Assembly (NCBI GenBank): GCA_036733345.1
Contig: DAINAR010000028.1
Coordinates: forward strand, 1 to 39,289
Reading direction: 5' to 3'
Source of the DNA: JAFGMQ01 sp036733345
GTDB taxonomy: Bacteria; Desulfobacterota; DSM-4660; Desulfatiglandales; Desulfatiglandaceae
Length of the DNA stretch: 39,289 nucleotides
How positions within the stretch are numbered: position 1 is the first letter of the stretch; each line of letters begins with the position of its first letter. This document shows positions 33,327 to 39,289 of the stretch, piece by piece. The notes under the pieces are model-generated. The model saw only the letters and a program-made list of their open reading frames with translations. It had not been told where the DNA came from and did no database searches. The translations under genes and the position numbers were made by a program.

Positions 33327-33875
33327 TCAGGTGGCCCTTTTTTCCTCTATTGCCACATGATCATGATACCCCTCTTCTTTTAAATAGACATTTATGGCTT
33401 CTTCCGGAGCGGTATCCCAAACGCCCCCGATATAATTGGCCATAACAGGCAATTCCCTTTGAGTATCTCCTCTGTCTACAAGGACTGCAAGTTCAATCTT
33501 CCTTGGCCTGCCAAAATCCATAAGAGCATCCATGGCTGCCCTTATGGTTCTCCCTGTAAAAAGCACATCGTCCACCAGGATTACTGTCTTATCATCAACC
33601 GAAAAAGGGATCTCTGTTTTACCTACTACTGGAGCAGGGCCTATCCTTGTCCAATCATCTCGATAAAGCGTTATGTCAAGAACACCCATAGGAGGTACAG
33701 GGATACCTGATTGGCCAATTGCCCCCATGAGTCTTGCGGCCAGAAAAGCCCCCCCGGTTCGAATGCCAACAAGGACAACATCTTTCATCGATCCGTTCTT
33801 TTCCATAATCTGACGGGCAATCTGATAAATCCTGTCAGAGATATCCTTTTCTTCTAAAATAATTACCTTTTTCAT
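33327..33875 (-). CDS. pyrR: PyrR pyrimidine regulator / uracil phosphoribosyltransferase
   Basis: The 182 residues match PyrR: LVGIRTGGAFLAARL near the N-terminus, DITLYRDDW, and the PRPP-binding signature VILVDDVLFTGRTIRAA near residue 100, then ELAVLVDRGDTQRELP. PyrR has uracil phosphoribosyltransferase activity and, in many bacteria, binds pyr leader RNA to attenuate transcription when UMP is high. No pyr genes or PyrR-type leader are visible in the window, so its targets must be elsewhere. It is divergent from rnc with a spacer of 208 bases. Confidence 0.92.
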   Translation of the reverse strand: MKKVIILEEKDISDRIYQIARQIMEKNGSMKDVVLVGIRTGGAFLAARLMGAIGQSGIPVPPMGVLDITLYRDDWTRIGPAPVVGKTEIPFSVDDKTVILVDDVLFTGRTIRAAMDALMDFGRPRKIELAVLVDRGDTQRELPVMANYIGGVWDTAPEEAINVYLKEEGYHDHVAIEEKRAT

Positions 33876-33990
33876 ATTGTCTGCTTGCTCTATTAAAAAA
33901 TTTGCATTGATATCACTCTATATATAATAAGTCAAATAAAACAACAAATCCTTTTTTTAAAAACTATTTCTCTTTGCTGTTTCTCTTTGC

Positions 33991-34019
33991 TTGAAAATGA
34001 ATCCTGATTTCTATACAAT
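33991..34019 (+). promoter_or_regulatory. Sigma-70-type promoter of the rnc-era operon
   Basis: TTGAAA (33991-33996) and TACAAT (34014-34019) are 17 bases apart, each one mismatch from consensus, 64 bases before the rnc start codon. This is the best vegetative promoter in the window. The rest of the pyrR-rnc spacer is AT-rich without further clear sites. Confidence 0.75.
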
Positions 34020-34083
34020 TGAAACCCTTAAAAAAATTAATTATTAAAGCTGGTTTTTTTGTGTATTCCAGGGCACAGGATTT

Positions 34084-34821
34084 ATGCCTGCCTCTGAAAT
34101 CCTGGCATCGATTCAGGTACCTTCAAAAAAAATGAAATTAGACAGACTTTACAAAAAACTCGGTTACAAATTTAATGATCCTGATTTGTTGTTAAAGGCA
34201 TTCAGGCATTCTTCCTTTAAAAATGAACAACCGATACCTGATCTTGAAGACAATGAGCGGCTTGAGTTTCTCGGCGATGCCGTACTTGATCTGGCGATCA
34301 GCCATATCCTTATGGAGCATTTTCAGAATGCTGAAGAAGGAGAGCTTTCAAAATTCAGGGCATCGATAGTAGATGAAACAGGGCTGTTCCAGGTTGCACG
34401 AGAATTGGATCTTGGTGTTTTATTGCTTCTGGGAAAAGGAGAAGAGCAAAGCGGAGGCAGAGAAAAGTCTTCCATACTTGCCAATACGCTTGAAGCACTA
34501 ATAGGTGCAGTTTATACTGATGCTGGTTTTAACAGAACACTGAAGATCATCCGCAGGCTGTTTTCATCTCAAATCGAAAAGGTTGGAAACAATGCGGTTA
34601 TTTATGATTTTAAAAGCGCTCTTCAGGAGTATACGCAGCAGGCATTTAAAATTCTTCCTTCATACCGCTTAACAGGAGAAAGCGGCCCCTCCCACGACAA
34701 GACCTTCGAGGTCGAATTAGCTTTAAACGGAGAAATAATATCCCGCGGAAAGGGAAAAAGCAAAAAAGAGGCCGAACAGAGTGCGGCAAAGGAGGCTTTC
34801 TTTTGTCTGAAGGAAGAGTAA
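34084..34821 (+). CDS. rnc: Ribonuclease III
   Basis: This double-stranded-RNA endonuclease processes rRNA and mRNA hairpins. The catalytic signature NERLEFLGDAVLDLAIS lies near residue 58, the second acidic cluster ANTLEALIGAVYTDAG near residue 138, and a C-terminal double-stranded-RNA-binding domain runs from about residue 175 (DFKSALQEYTQQ to KSKKEAEQSAAKEAF). Length is 245 residues, including an extra 15 or so at the N-terminus; the ATG at 34132 is an alternative start. Its 3' end overlaps the next gene, and era follows, a common bacterial arrangement. Confidence 0.95.
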   Translation: MPASEILASIQVPSKKMKLDRLYKKLGYKFNDPDLLLKAFRHSSFKNEQPIPDLEDNERLEFLGDAVLDLAISHILMEHFQNAEEGELSKFRASIVDETGLFQVARELDLGVLLLLGKGEEQSGGREKSSILANTLEALIGAVYTDAGFNRTLKIIRRLFSSQIEKVGNNAVIYDFKSALQEYTQQAFKILPSYRLTGESGPSHDKTFEVELALNGEIISRGKGKSKKEAEQSAAKEAFFCLKEE

Positions 34822-35837
34822 GGCCATTTATAGTGCCCATCTTTATCCCGAACATGGGTTGCCCCCACCAATGCGTCTTTTGTGACCAGAAAAAGATTAC
34901 TTCATCCTACGGTAAAAAAATCAACGGAAGGCATGTGAAAGAGGTTATTGATACTGCTGTCCGTTCCAGGGATTTTAATCTGAAAATCCCGGCCGGAATT
35001 GCTTTCTATGGCGGTACATTCACCATGCTATCCGAAGCCAGGATAAGAGATCTTCTTGAAGCTGCACACCCATATCTGGAAAAGGGCCTTTTTCAATCAA
35101 TAAGGGTTTCGACCCGTCCGGATGCTATTGATGAAGGGCGTCTGAGGTTGATGAAAGGTTACGGGGTAGATACTGTTGAACTGGGGGCTCAATCCATGGA
35201 CGATAATGTCCTTTCCCTGTCAAAGAGAGGACATTCCGCCTCTGATACAATCAAAGCAGTTCAGGTCTTGAAAAGTCACTCTTTTAAAGTTGGAATTCAG
35301 CTGATGCCGGGACTGCCCGGAGATTCAGAAGAAAAATTCCATGGAACTGTCTCTCAGGTCATTAAGCTTCGTCCTGACATGGTCCGATTATATCCGGCGG
35401 TAGTAATCAATGGGACTGAGCTCGACCGGTTATATAAGGAAGGGCTTTATTGTCCCTTATCCGTTGAAAAAGCTGTAGAGATATGTATAGAAAGCTGTAT
35501 CCGCCTAGAGAATGAAGGCATACCTGTCATAAGAATCGGCCTTATGAGTTCTCCAACATTACTGGAAAAAGGCGAGATAGTAGCAGGCCCCTGGCATACA
35601 GCCTTTGGTTTCCTTGTACGTTCAGGCATATATCACAGAAAGATTGCAGCCTGTCTGCCAAAGCCGGGGGAGGCTGCAGAGTTTAATATCTATACTCAAA
35701 AAAGAGAGGTGCCTCTTATCAGAGGGTACAAAAATCGGGGAGTAAAATGGATAGAAAATCTCACACAGGCAAAGGTTATCAAAATCCGGTCTGATGATAA
35801 TGTCCCTTCAGGAACCATAAAGGTGGAAAAACTATGA
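34803..35837 (+). CDS. Radical SAM protein, Elp3-like
   Basis: The cluster-binding motif CPHQCVFC (C-x3-C-x2-C) lies at about residues 20-27, followed by FYGGTFTML, a conserved RVSTRPDAID and LGAQSMDDNVL, features shared with Elp3/TIGR01210-like radical SAM proteins. The C-terminal 80 residues are specific to this subgroup. The acetyltransferase domain of Elp3 is missing (344 residues in total). The start is TTG at 34803, set 7 bases after GGAGG (34791-34795) inside rnc, so it is translationally coupled; the stop overlaps era in ATGA. A tRNA or ribosome-related modification is plausible from the neighbours but unproven. Confidence 0.88.
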   Translation: MSEGRVRPFIVPIFIPNMGCPHQCVFCDQKKITSSYGKKINGRHVKEVIDTAVRSRDFNLKIPAGIAFYGGTFTMLSEARIRDLLEAAHPYLEKGLFQSIRVSTRPDAIDEGRLRLMKGYGVDTVELGAQSMDDNVLSLSKRGHSASDTIKAVQVLKSHSFKVGIQLMPGLPGDSEEKFHGTVSQVIKLRPDMVRLYPAVVINGTELDRLYKEGLYCPLSVEKAVEICIESCIRLENEGIPVIRIGLMSSPTLLEKGEIVAGPWHTAFGFLVRSGIYHRKIAACLPKPGEAAEFNIYTQKREVPLIRGYKNRGVKWIENLTQAKVIKIRSDDNVPSGTIKVEKL

Positions 35838-36718
35838 ATTTTGTTTCGGGGTTTACAGCAATCATCGGCCCTCCCAATGTAGGCAAATCAACGCTTTTAA
35901 ATCGTATTTTAAAGGCAAAAATATCAATAGTTTCATCCAAACCTCAGACAACACGAAACCGAATTCTGGGTATCTACAATGAAACCGGATATCAGATAGT
36001 TTTTATGGATACACCGGGTATTCACAAAACCAGAACAGCCCTTCATAAAAGCATGGTTAATTCAGCTCTGGCAGCATTTCAGGAGGTTGATAGTCTGCTC
36101 CTGTTGATTGAAATGATCCACCCGAATGATCCTGAAATTCCCCTGATTATCAAAAATCTGAAATCGATTAAAAAACCCTGCATACTGGCAATCAATAAGA
36201 TTGACCTGGGGCCGAGAGATCAACTCCTGGAAATCATTGATGACTTCAAAATAAAATATGAATTTGAGGCAATCATACCCGTTTCCGCACTTAATGGTGA
36301 TGGCGTTGATATTCTTCTGGAAGAACTGAAATCAAGGCTTGTTAATGGGCCACAGTATTTTCCCGCGGACATGAAGACTGACAAGCCCGAGTCTTTTATT
36401 GTTTCAGAGATTATCAGAGAAAAGATCTATTTATATTTGAAAAAGGAACTGCCTTATTCTTCTGCCGTAACAGTGGAAAGAATTGAAGAGAAAACGGGGA
36501 AAAATATGCTTTTCATTTCGGGCATTATTCATGTGGAAACAGATTCACAGAAAGGAATACTTATCGGCAGGAACGGCAGGATGATAAAAAATATTGGGCA
36601 ATCAGCAAGGCTGGACTTGGAGAAGTTTTTCGGCATAAAAGTATATCTTGATCTTGCTGTTAAGGTGGACAAGAACTGGAGCAGGGATCCAAAGGCCCTC
36701 AGCCGTTTAGGTTATTGA
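35834..36718 (+). CDS. era: GTPase Era
   Basis: Essential GTPase for 16S rRNA processing and 30S assembly. G1 is GPPNVGKST near residue 13, G2 lies in SKPQTTRN, G3 is DTPGIH, G4 is NKID and G5 is VSALNGDG. A C-terminal KH domain is seen in GRNGRMIKNIGQSAR. Length is 294 residues, as expected. It overlaps the radical SAM gene by 4 bases (ATGA), and the rnc-radical SAM-era order couples two ribosome biogenesis factors. Confidence 0.96.
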   Translation: MNFVSGFTAIIGPPNVGKSTLLNRILKAKISIVSSKPQTTRNRILGIYNETGYQIVFMDTPGIHKTRTALHKSMVNSALAAFQEVDSLLLLIEMIHPNDPEIPLIIKNLKSIKKPCILAINKIDLGPRDQLLEIIDDFKIKYEFEAIIPVSALNGDGVDILLEELKSRLVNGPQYFPADMKTDKPESFIVSEIIREKIYLYLKKELPYSSAVTVERIEEKTGKNMLFISGIIHVETDSQKGILIGRNGRMIKNIGQSARLDLEKFFGIKVYLDLAVKVDKNWSRDPKALSRLGY

Positions 36719-36840
36719 CAATAATTGATTTTGACCCTGAAAAGTTGCATACAGGGCCGAATCAAAGTCTTTATCATTTACGATCTTTGAAGATAGGCAT
36801 ATTTTCATAGACGTCCACTTTATTCACAGAAGTGAAACGG

Positions 36841-37362
36841 TCATTTCGCCTGCTCATCAACCCATGATTCATGTGAGTGCAGGATCTTCCAGCCGGCATG
36901 CTCTTTCTTCCATACCATCGTGAATACATGCGTGGATTTGATCGCTTGTCCACCCTTCAATCGCATCTCGGTCTTATTCTGGCTCGTCATAAGCGCTACA
37001 TCGGAAGTCAAGGGGGTAACCTGCACGGCCAATGGCTCCAACTGCTGGCTCTCTCGCGTCAAGAAATAGGACGTGATTGTGTCCACCCAGGCACTGCGCG
37101 CAGCGAAATAGTCCGTGCCGGCAAAAGCGGACACAAACCCATCCTTGCTGTAATGCTCAGACCATGCGCGATCGTTCTTATTGTTTATTGCAGAGACCAA
37201 TTCATTGAATTGATCTCTCACTTGTTTCCGGATAGTCTCCTTATCCGCCTCTGATAGTGTATTCATGTCTGATTCCTTTCCAATCGTCGTGGCCTCTTGT
37301 GCCGATATAGTGAACGTACAGGCAAACGTCATTATGAAGAACAAAAACGTGAGTGCTTTCAT
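36841..37362 (-). CDS. Exported NTF2-like (DUF4440/SgcJ-type) protein
   Basis: 173 residues. The N-terminus MKALTFLFFIMTFACTFTISAQEA is a signal peptide with probable cleavage after SAQ or ISA. The mature part matches the NTF2-like/SnoaL fold used by DUF4440 and SgcJ/EcaC proteins: RDQFNELVSAINNKNDRAWSE, then VFTMVWKKEHAGWKILHSHESW at the end. No catalytic residues can be assigned with confidence; such proteins bind small hydrophobic molecules or act as isomerase-like domains. AAAGGAG precedes the ATG. It lies downstream of the MFS transporter on the same strand, 279 bases apart, so it may be independently expressed. Confidence 0.8.
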   Translation of the reverse strand: MKALTFLFFIMTFACTFTISAQEATTIGKESDMNTLSEADKETIRKQVRDQFNELVSAINNKNDRAWSEHYSKDGFVSAFAGTDYFAARSAWVDTITSYFLTRESQQLEPLAVQVTPLTSDVALMTSQNKTEMRLKGGQAIKSTHVFTMVWKKEHAGWKILHSHESWVDEQAK

Positions 37363-37641
37363 CTGGAACTCCTTTGCGGGTCTAACTCAGTGGAATAAAG
37401 GACGTCCATGATATTATGCGTTTCCTTAAACTAAATCAAGATGATTGTCACGTGTAATAGATTCTCCTCTTAAAGGCAATCTGGTTATCGCTGACTGACT
37501 CATTCGGAGAACTGCTCCGCGGGCAGACCTTCGTTCTTGACAGATTGTCGCATATCATAAAGGAGAAAGAATCAACCGAAGACGCTACCCCTTTATTCCC
37601 GGCGCCACTGTTCTTGCGATTCGTGCCATTCTAAAAATAGA
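37363..37641. other. Gene-free spacer
   Basis: 279 bases between the NTF2-like gene and the transporter gene. I see no gene, strong hairpin with a T-run or repeat in it. It should contain the promoter of the NTF2-like gene (reading to the left), but no convincing boxes were found. Confidence 0.4.
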
Positions 37642-38967
37642 TCAAATGCGCTGGCTTTTGTCATTGATCAAGCAAGGTGTTCCTGGAACTGCATTCACCT
37701 TGCTGGGCGCGGCAATCCAAATGAACACAATGGACAATATTATGACCACGATACCGAGGACAAAGGCCCACTGATAGCTTTGGGTACTATCGAAAATATA
37801 CCCGCCTATCCAGGCCCCCAAGGCTCCGGCAATCCCTATACCTCCCTCAATCAGACCATATGTTAGCCCGAATCCTTTCCCTTTAAAAAGATCAGCGGCA
37901 GTGGCCATATACATTGGTGCGGATGAACCCCAGCCCATACCGAACAGGATGGAAAAAGTGTAAATAAATGTCCTCGATTCGAGGGTTTGTATGAGAATTA
38001 AAGAAAGCAACCCGAGGCATGTGCACATCATGCCCATGGTAAAAGTAATCTCACGCCCGATACGATCAGAGAGCCCGCCCCAGAAAATTCGAAAAACGGA
38101 TGAAATGATCCCTATTATGGCGAAGACGAGGGCTGCTGTCATCTTATCCTCACCCTGGTCTACCAAAAACCTTACGTTGTGAACCAGAACAATGTAAATA
38201 CCGATGATAGACAGGAAGGGGAAAGTAAACATCGCCCAGAACCTGCCTGTATGGATTGCCTTGCGTAAGGTCCAGTCCGTTTGAGCAGGCTGCGAATCCA
38301 TGGAACGTTCCGCCCCTTCATCAACGCAGGTGTCCTTTGTATCGATGCCGTCCGGCTCAAGGCCAAGTTCCTGGGGATGGTGTCTCAGGAAGAGACCATT
38401 AAGGGGCAATAATATCAACGTGACCAGTCCTCCCGTTATAATGAAGGTTACTTGCCACCCCCACCATGAGATAAGTTGTTGTGAAAAAGGAACCAGCAAA
38501 AATGTCCCCATCCCCATTCCGGAGACAGCGATGCCGCTGGCAAGGCCCCGCTTCTTCTCAAACCAGTGAGCGATAATGGCTGAATAGGAGATAATCCCAA
38601 TGGCCGTAATACCGGCCCCCACAAGGACACCGTAAAGCAGATAGAACTGAGTCAAACTCTCAATCAAGGAGCAGAGGATCAACCCGAGAGACAGGAGCAA
38701 TATGCCGGGAACGATCACACGGCGCGGCCCAAACCTGTCGATTAGTGCGCCCACCAGAGGCGCCAGCAGGGTATAGATAATGAGGGCCATGGATTGGACG
38801 CCTGCAGCACTGCCGCGATTCCATGAGAAGTCCTCCAGCAGGGCGACATAAAATACAGAAAAACTTGTACGGATTCCAAGCCAGAAGGCCATGGAAACAA
38901 AGGCTACCCCAACAATGACCCAACCATAATAAAAACGCGAAGATGCAATTTTGTTTACAATACTCAT
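37642..38967 (-). CDS. MFS transporter, OFA/monocarboxylate type
   Basis: The 441 residues show about twelve hydrophobic segments split by a hydrophilic central loop (DGIDTKDTCVDEGAERSMDS region). The N-terminus FYYGWVIVGVAFVSMAFWLG and the segment LVGALIDRFGPRRV (the loop 2-3 motif of MFS proteins) are typical of the oxalate/formate antiporter and MCT-like group; the second copy of the loop motif is GGLSDRIGREIT. Substrates of the group are monocarboxylates or dicarboxylates. GGTGAG lies before the ATG. It could import an organic acid, but is far from the aromatic cluster and nothing links them. Confidence 0.88.
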   Translation of the reverse strand: MSIVNKIASSRFYYGWVIVGVAFVSMAFWLGIRTSFSVFYVALLEDFSWNRGSAAGVQSMALIIYTLLAPLVGALIDRFGPRRVIVPGILLLSLGLILCSLIESLTQFYLLYGVLVGAGITAIGIISYSAIIAHWFEKKRGLASGIAVSGMGMGTFLLVPFSQQLISWWGWQVTFIITGGLVTLILLPLNGLFLRHHPQELGLEPDGIDTKDTCVDEGAERSMDSQPAQTDWTLRKAIHTGRFWAMFTFPFLSIIGIYIVLVHNVRFLVDQGEDKMTAALVFAIIGIISSVFRIFWGGLSDRIGREITFTMGMMCTCLGLLSLILIQTLESRTFIYTFSILFGMGWGSSAPMYMATAADLFKGKGFGLTYGLIEGGIGIAGALGAWIGGYIFDSTQSYQWAFVLGIVVIILSIVFIWIAAPSKVNAVPGTPCLINDKSQRI

Positions 38968-39051
38968 GGTTTCTCACCAAAAAGTGGATGTTGGTGCGTT
39001 AGAAATATCGCTCGTCCCCCCGTTTGCATGGAGAAGTGTTTTTTCTCTTGA

Positions 39052-39147
39052 TTGACCCCATCAACCACAGATGTTCTCCATGCCACACTCCCTTTATCAG
39101 ACAAGAATGGGGTCAAGTCGGCTCTAGAATGGGGTCAAGTCGGCTCT
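39052..39147. repeat. Short direct and inverted repeats (REP-like)
   Basis: A unit of 21 bases, starting GAATGGGGTCAAGTCGGCTC, occurs twice in tandem at 39105-39125 and 39127-39147 (period 22). The inverse core, TTGACCCCAT, occurs at 39052-39061. Such GGGGTCAAG-type repeats in both orientations resemble REP/BIME elements mobilised by REP-associated tyrosine (Y1) transposases. Beyond them, to the window end, no clear gene is visible; a short minus-strand frame (39148-39240 region) with LERMKSGLKADRG is too small to call. Confidence 0.65.
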
Positions 39148-39289
39148 TGACTCTTTATGATGCTTTCAACCAATTCTTCTATCCTCATTCTTAAACCCCT
39201 GTCAGCTTTCAGCCCTGATTTCATTCTTTCTAGAAAACAACGGTGTCCAAAAATCTACCTCAAAAAGATGCGTAGATTCGCTGTAAAGG
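39148..39289. other. Uninterpreted window edge
   Basis: 142 bases after the repeats. Read on the minus strand it has short open frames but each is cut by stops; it might be the 3' remnant of a gene or transposase that lies beyond the window. Nothing firmer can be supported. Confidence 0.3.

Noticed and set aside
1..39289. CRISPR array, tRNA, rRNA or a complete insertion sequence
   Set aside because: No regularly spaced repeats, no tRNA/rRNA signatures and no transposase gene were seen on either strand.

Overview
The window reads as one scaffold of a strict anaerobe, most likely a Desulfobacterota-type (sulfate-reducing or syntrophic deltaproteobacterial) genome or metagenome bin. This is inferred from the gene content: a phenylphosphate-synthase-like kinase, UbiD/UbiX carboxylation genes, acyl-CoA genes, moderate GC and tight AGGAGG-type ribosome sites. 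A run of exactly 100 N at 9122-9221 marks a scaffold join. No rRNA, tRNA, CRISPR array or intact insertion sequence was seen.

Region 1 (25-8162) is a branched-chain amino acid operon in the order leuA-leuC-leuD-ilvB-ilvN-ilvC-leuB, closed by a textbook terminator. It lacks ilvD and ilvE. It contains an unusual ilvB start region and a folded ilvB-ilvN spacer.

Region 2 (8163-21245) is the most interesting part. A leader with stacked dyads precedes a split phosphotransferase: a subunit with a phosphohistidine domain (interrupted by the N gap) and a separate ATP-grasp subunit. Both resemble phenylphosphate synthase, and they are followed by a stand-alone receiver-domain protein. Then come two Tm-1/UPF0261 proteins, a convergent LysR regulator, a UbiD (de)carboxylase, an adenylate-forming aryl ligase, a third Tm-1/UPF0261 protein, an LpdD-like small protein and UbiX. 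The layout suggests an anaerobic pathway that phosphorylates an aromatic (phenol-, catechol- or aniline-like), carboxylates it with prenylated-FMN chemistry and converts the acid to a CoA thioester. Three divergent Tm-1-like proteins are woven through it with no established role there. Nearly the same half-sites (TCAAT, CCATAA, TTATG) occur upstream of both the kinase genes and ubiD, which suggests one regulator, probably the LysR protein, controls both.

Region 3 (21359-31589) holds a TetR regulator with a neat operator, a complete Liv/HAAT-type ABC importer (binding protein, two permeases, two ATPases), a fatty-acyl-type CoA ligase, a biotin-dependent carboxyltransferase subunit and an acyl-CoA dehydrogenase that lacks the usual catalytic glutamate. 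It looks like uptake and CoA-level processing of an organic acid, and could serve the aromatic pathway.

Region 4 (31687-36718) is housekeeping: yjbQ, an unknown 398-residue protein and pyrR on the minus strand; rnc, a radical-SAM gene and era on the plus strand, overlapping each other.

Region 5 (36841-39289) has an exported NTF2-like protein and an OFA-type MFS transporter on the minus strand. It ends in short direct and inverted repeats of the kind left by REP-type elements.
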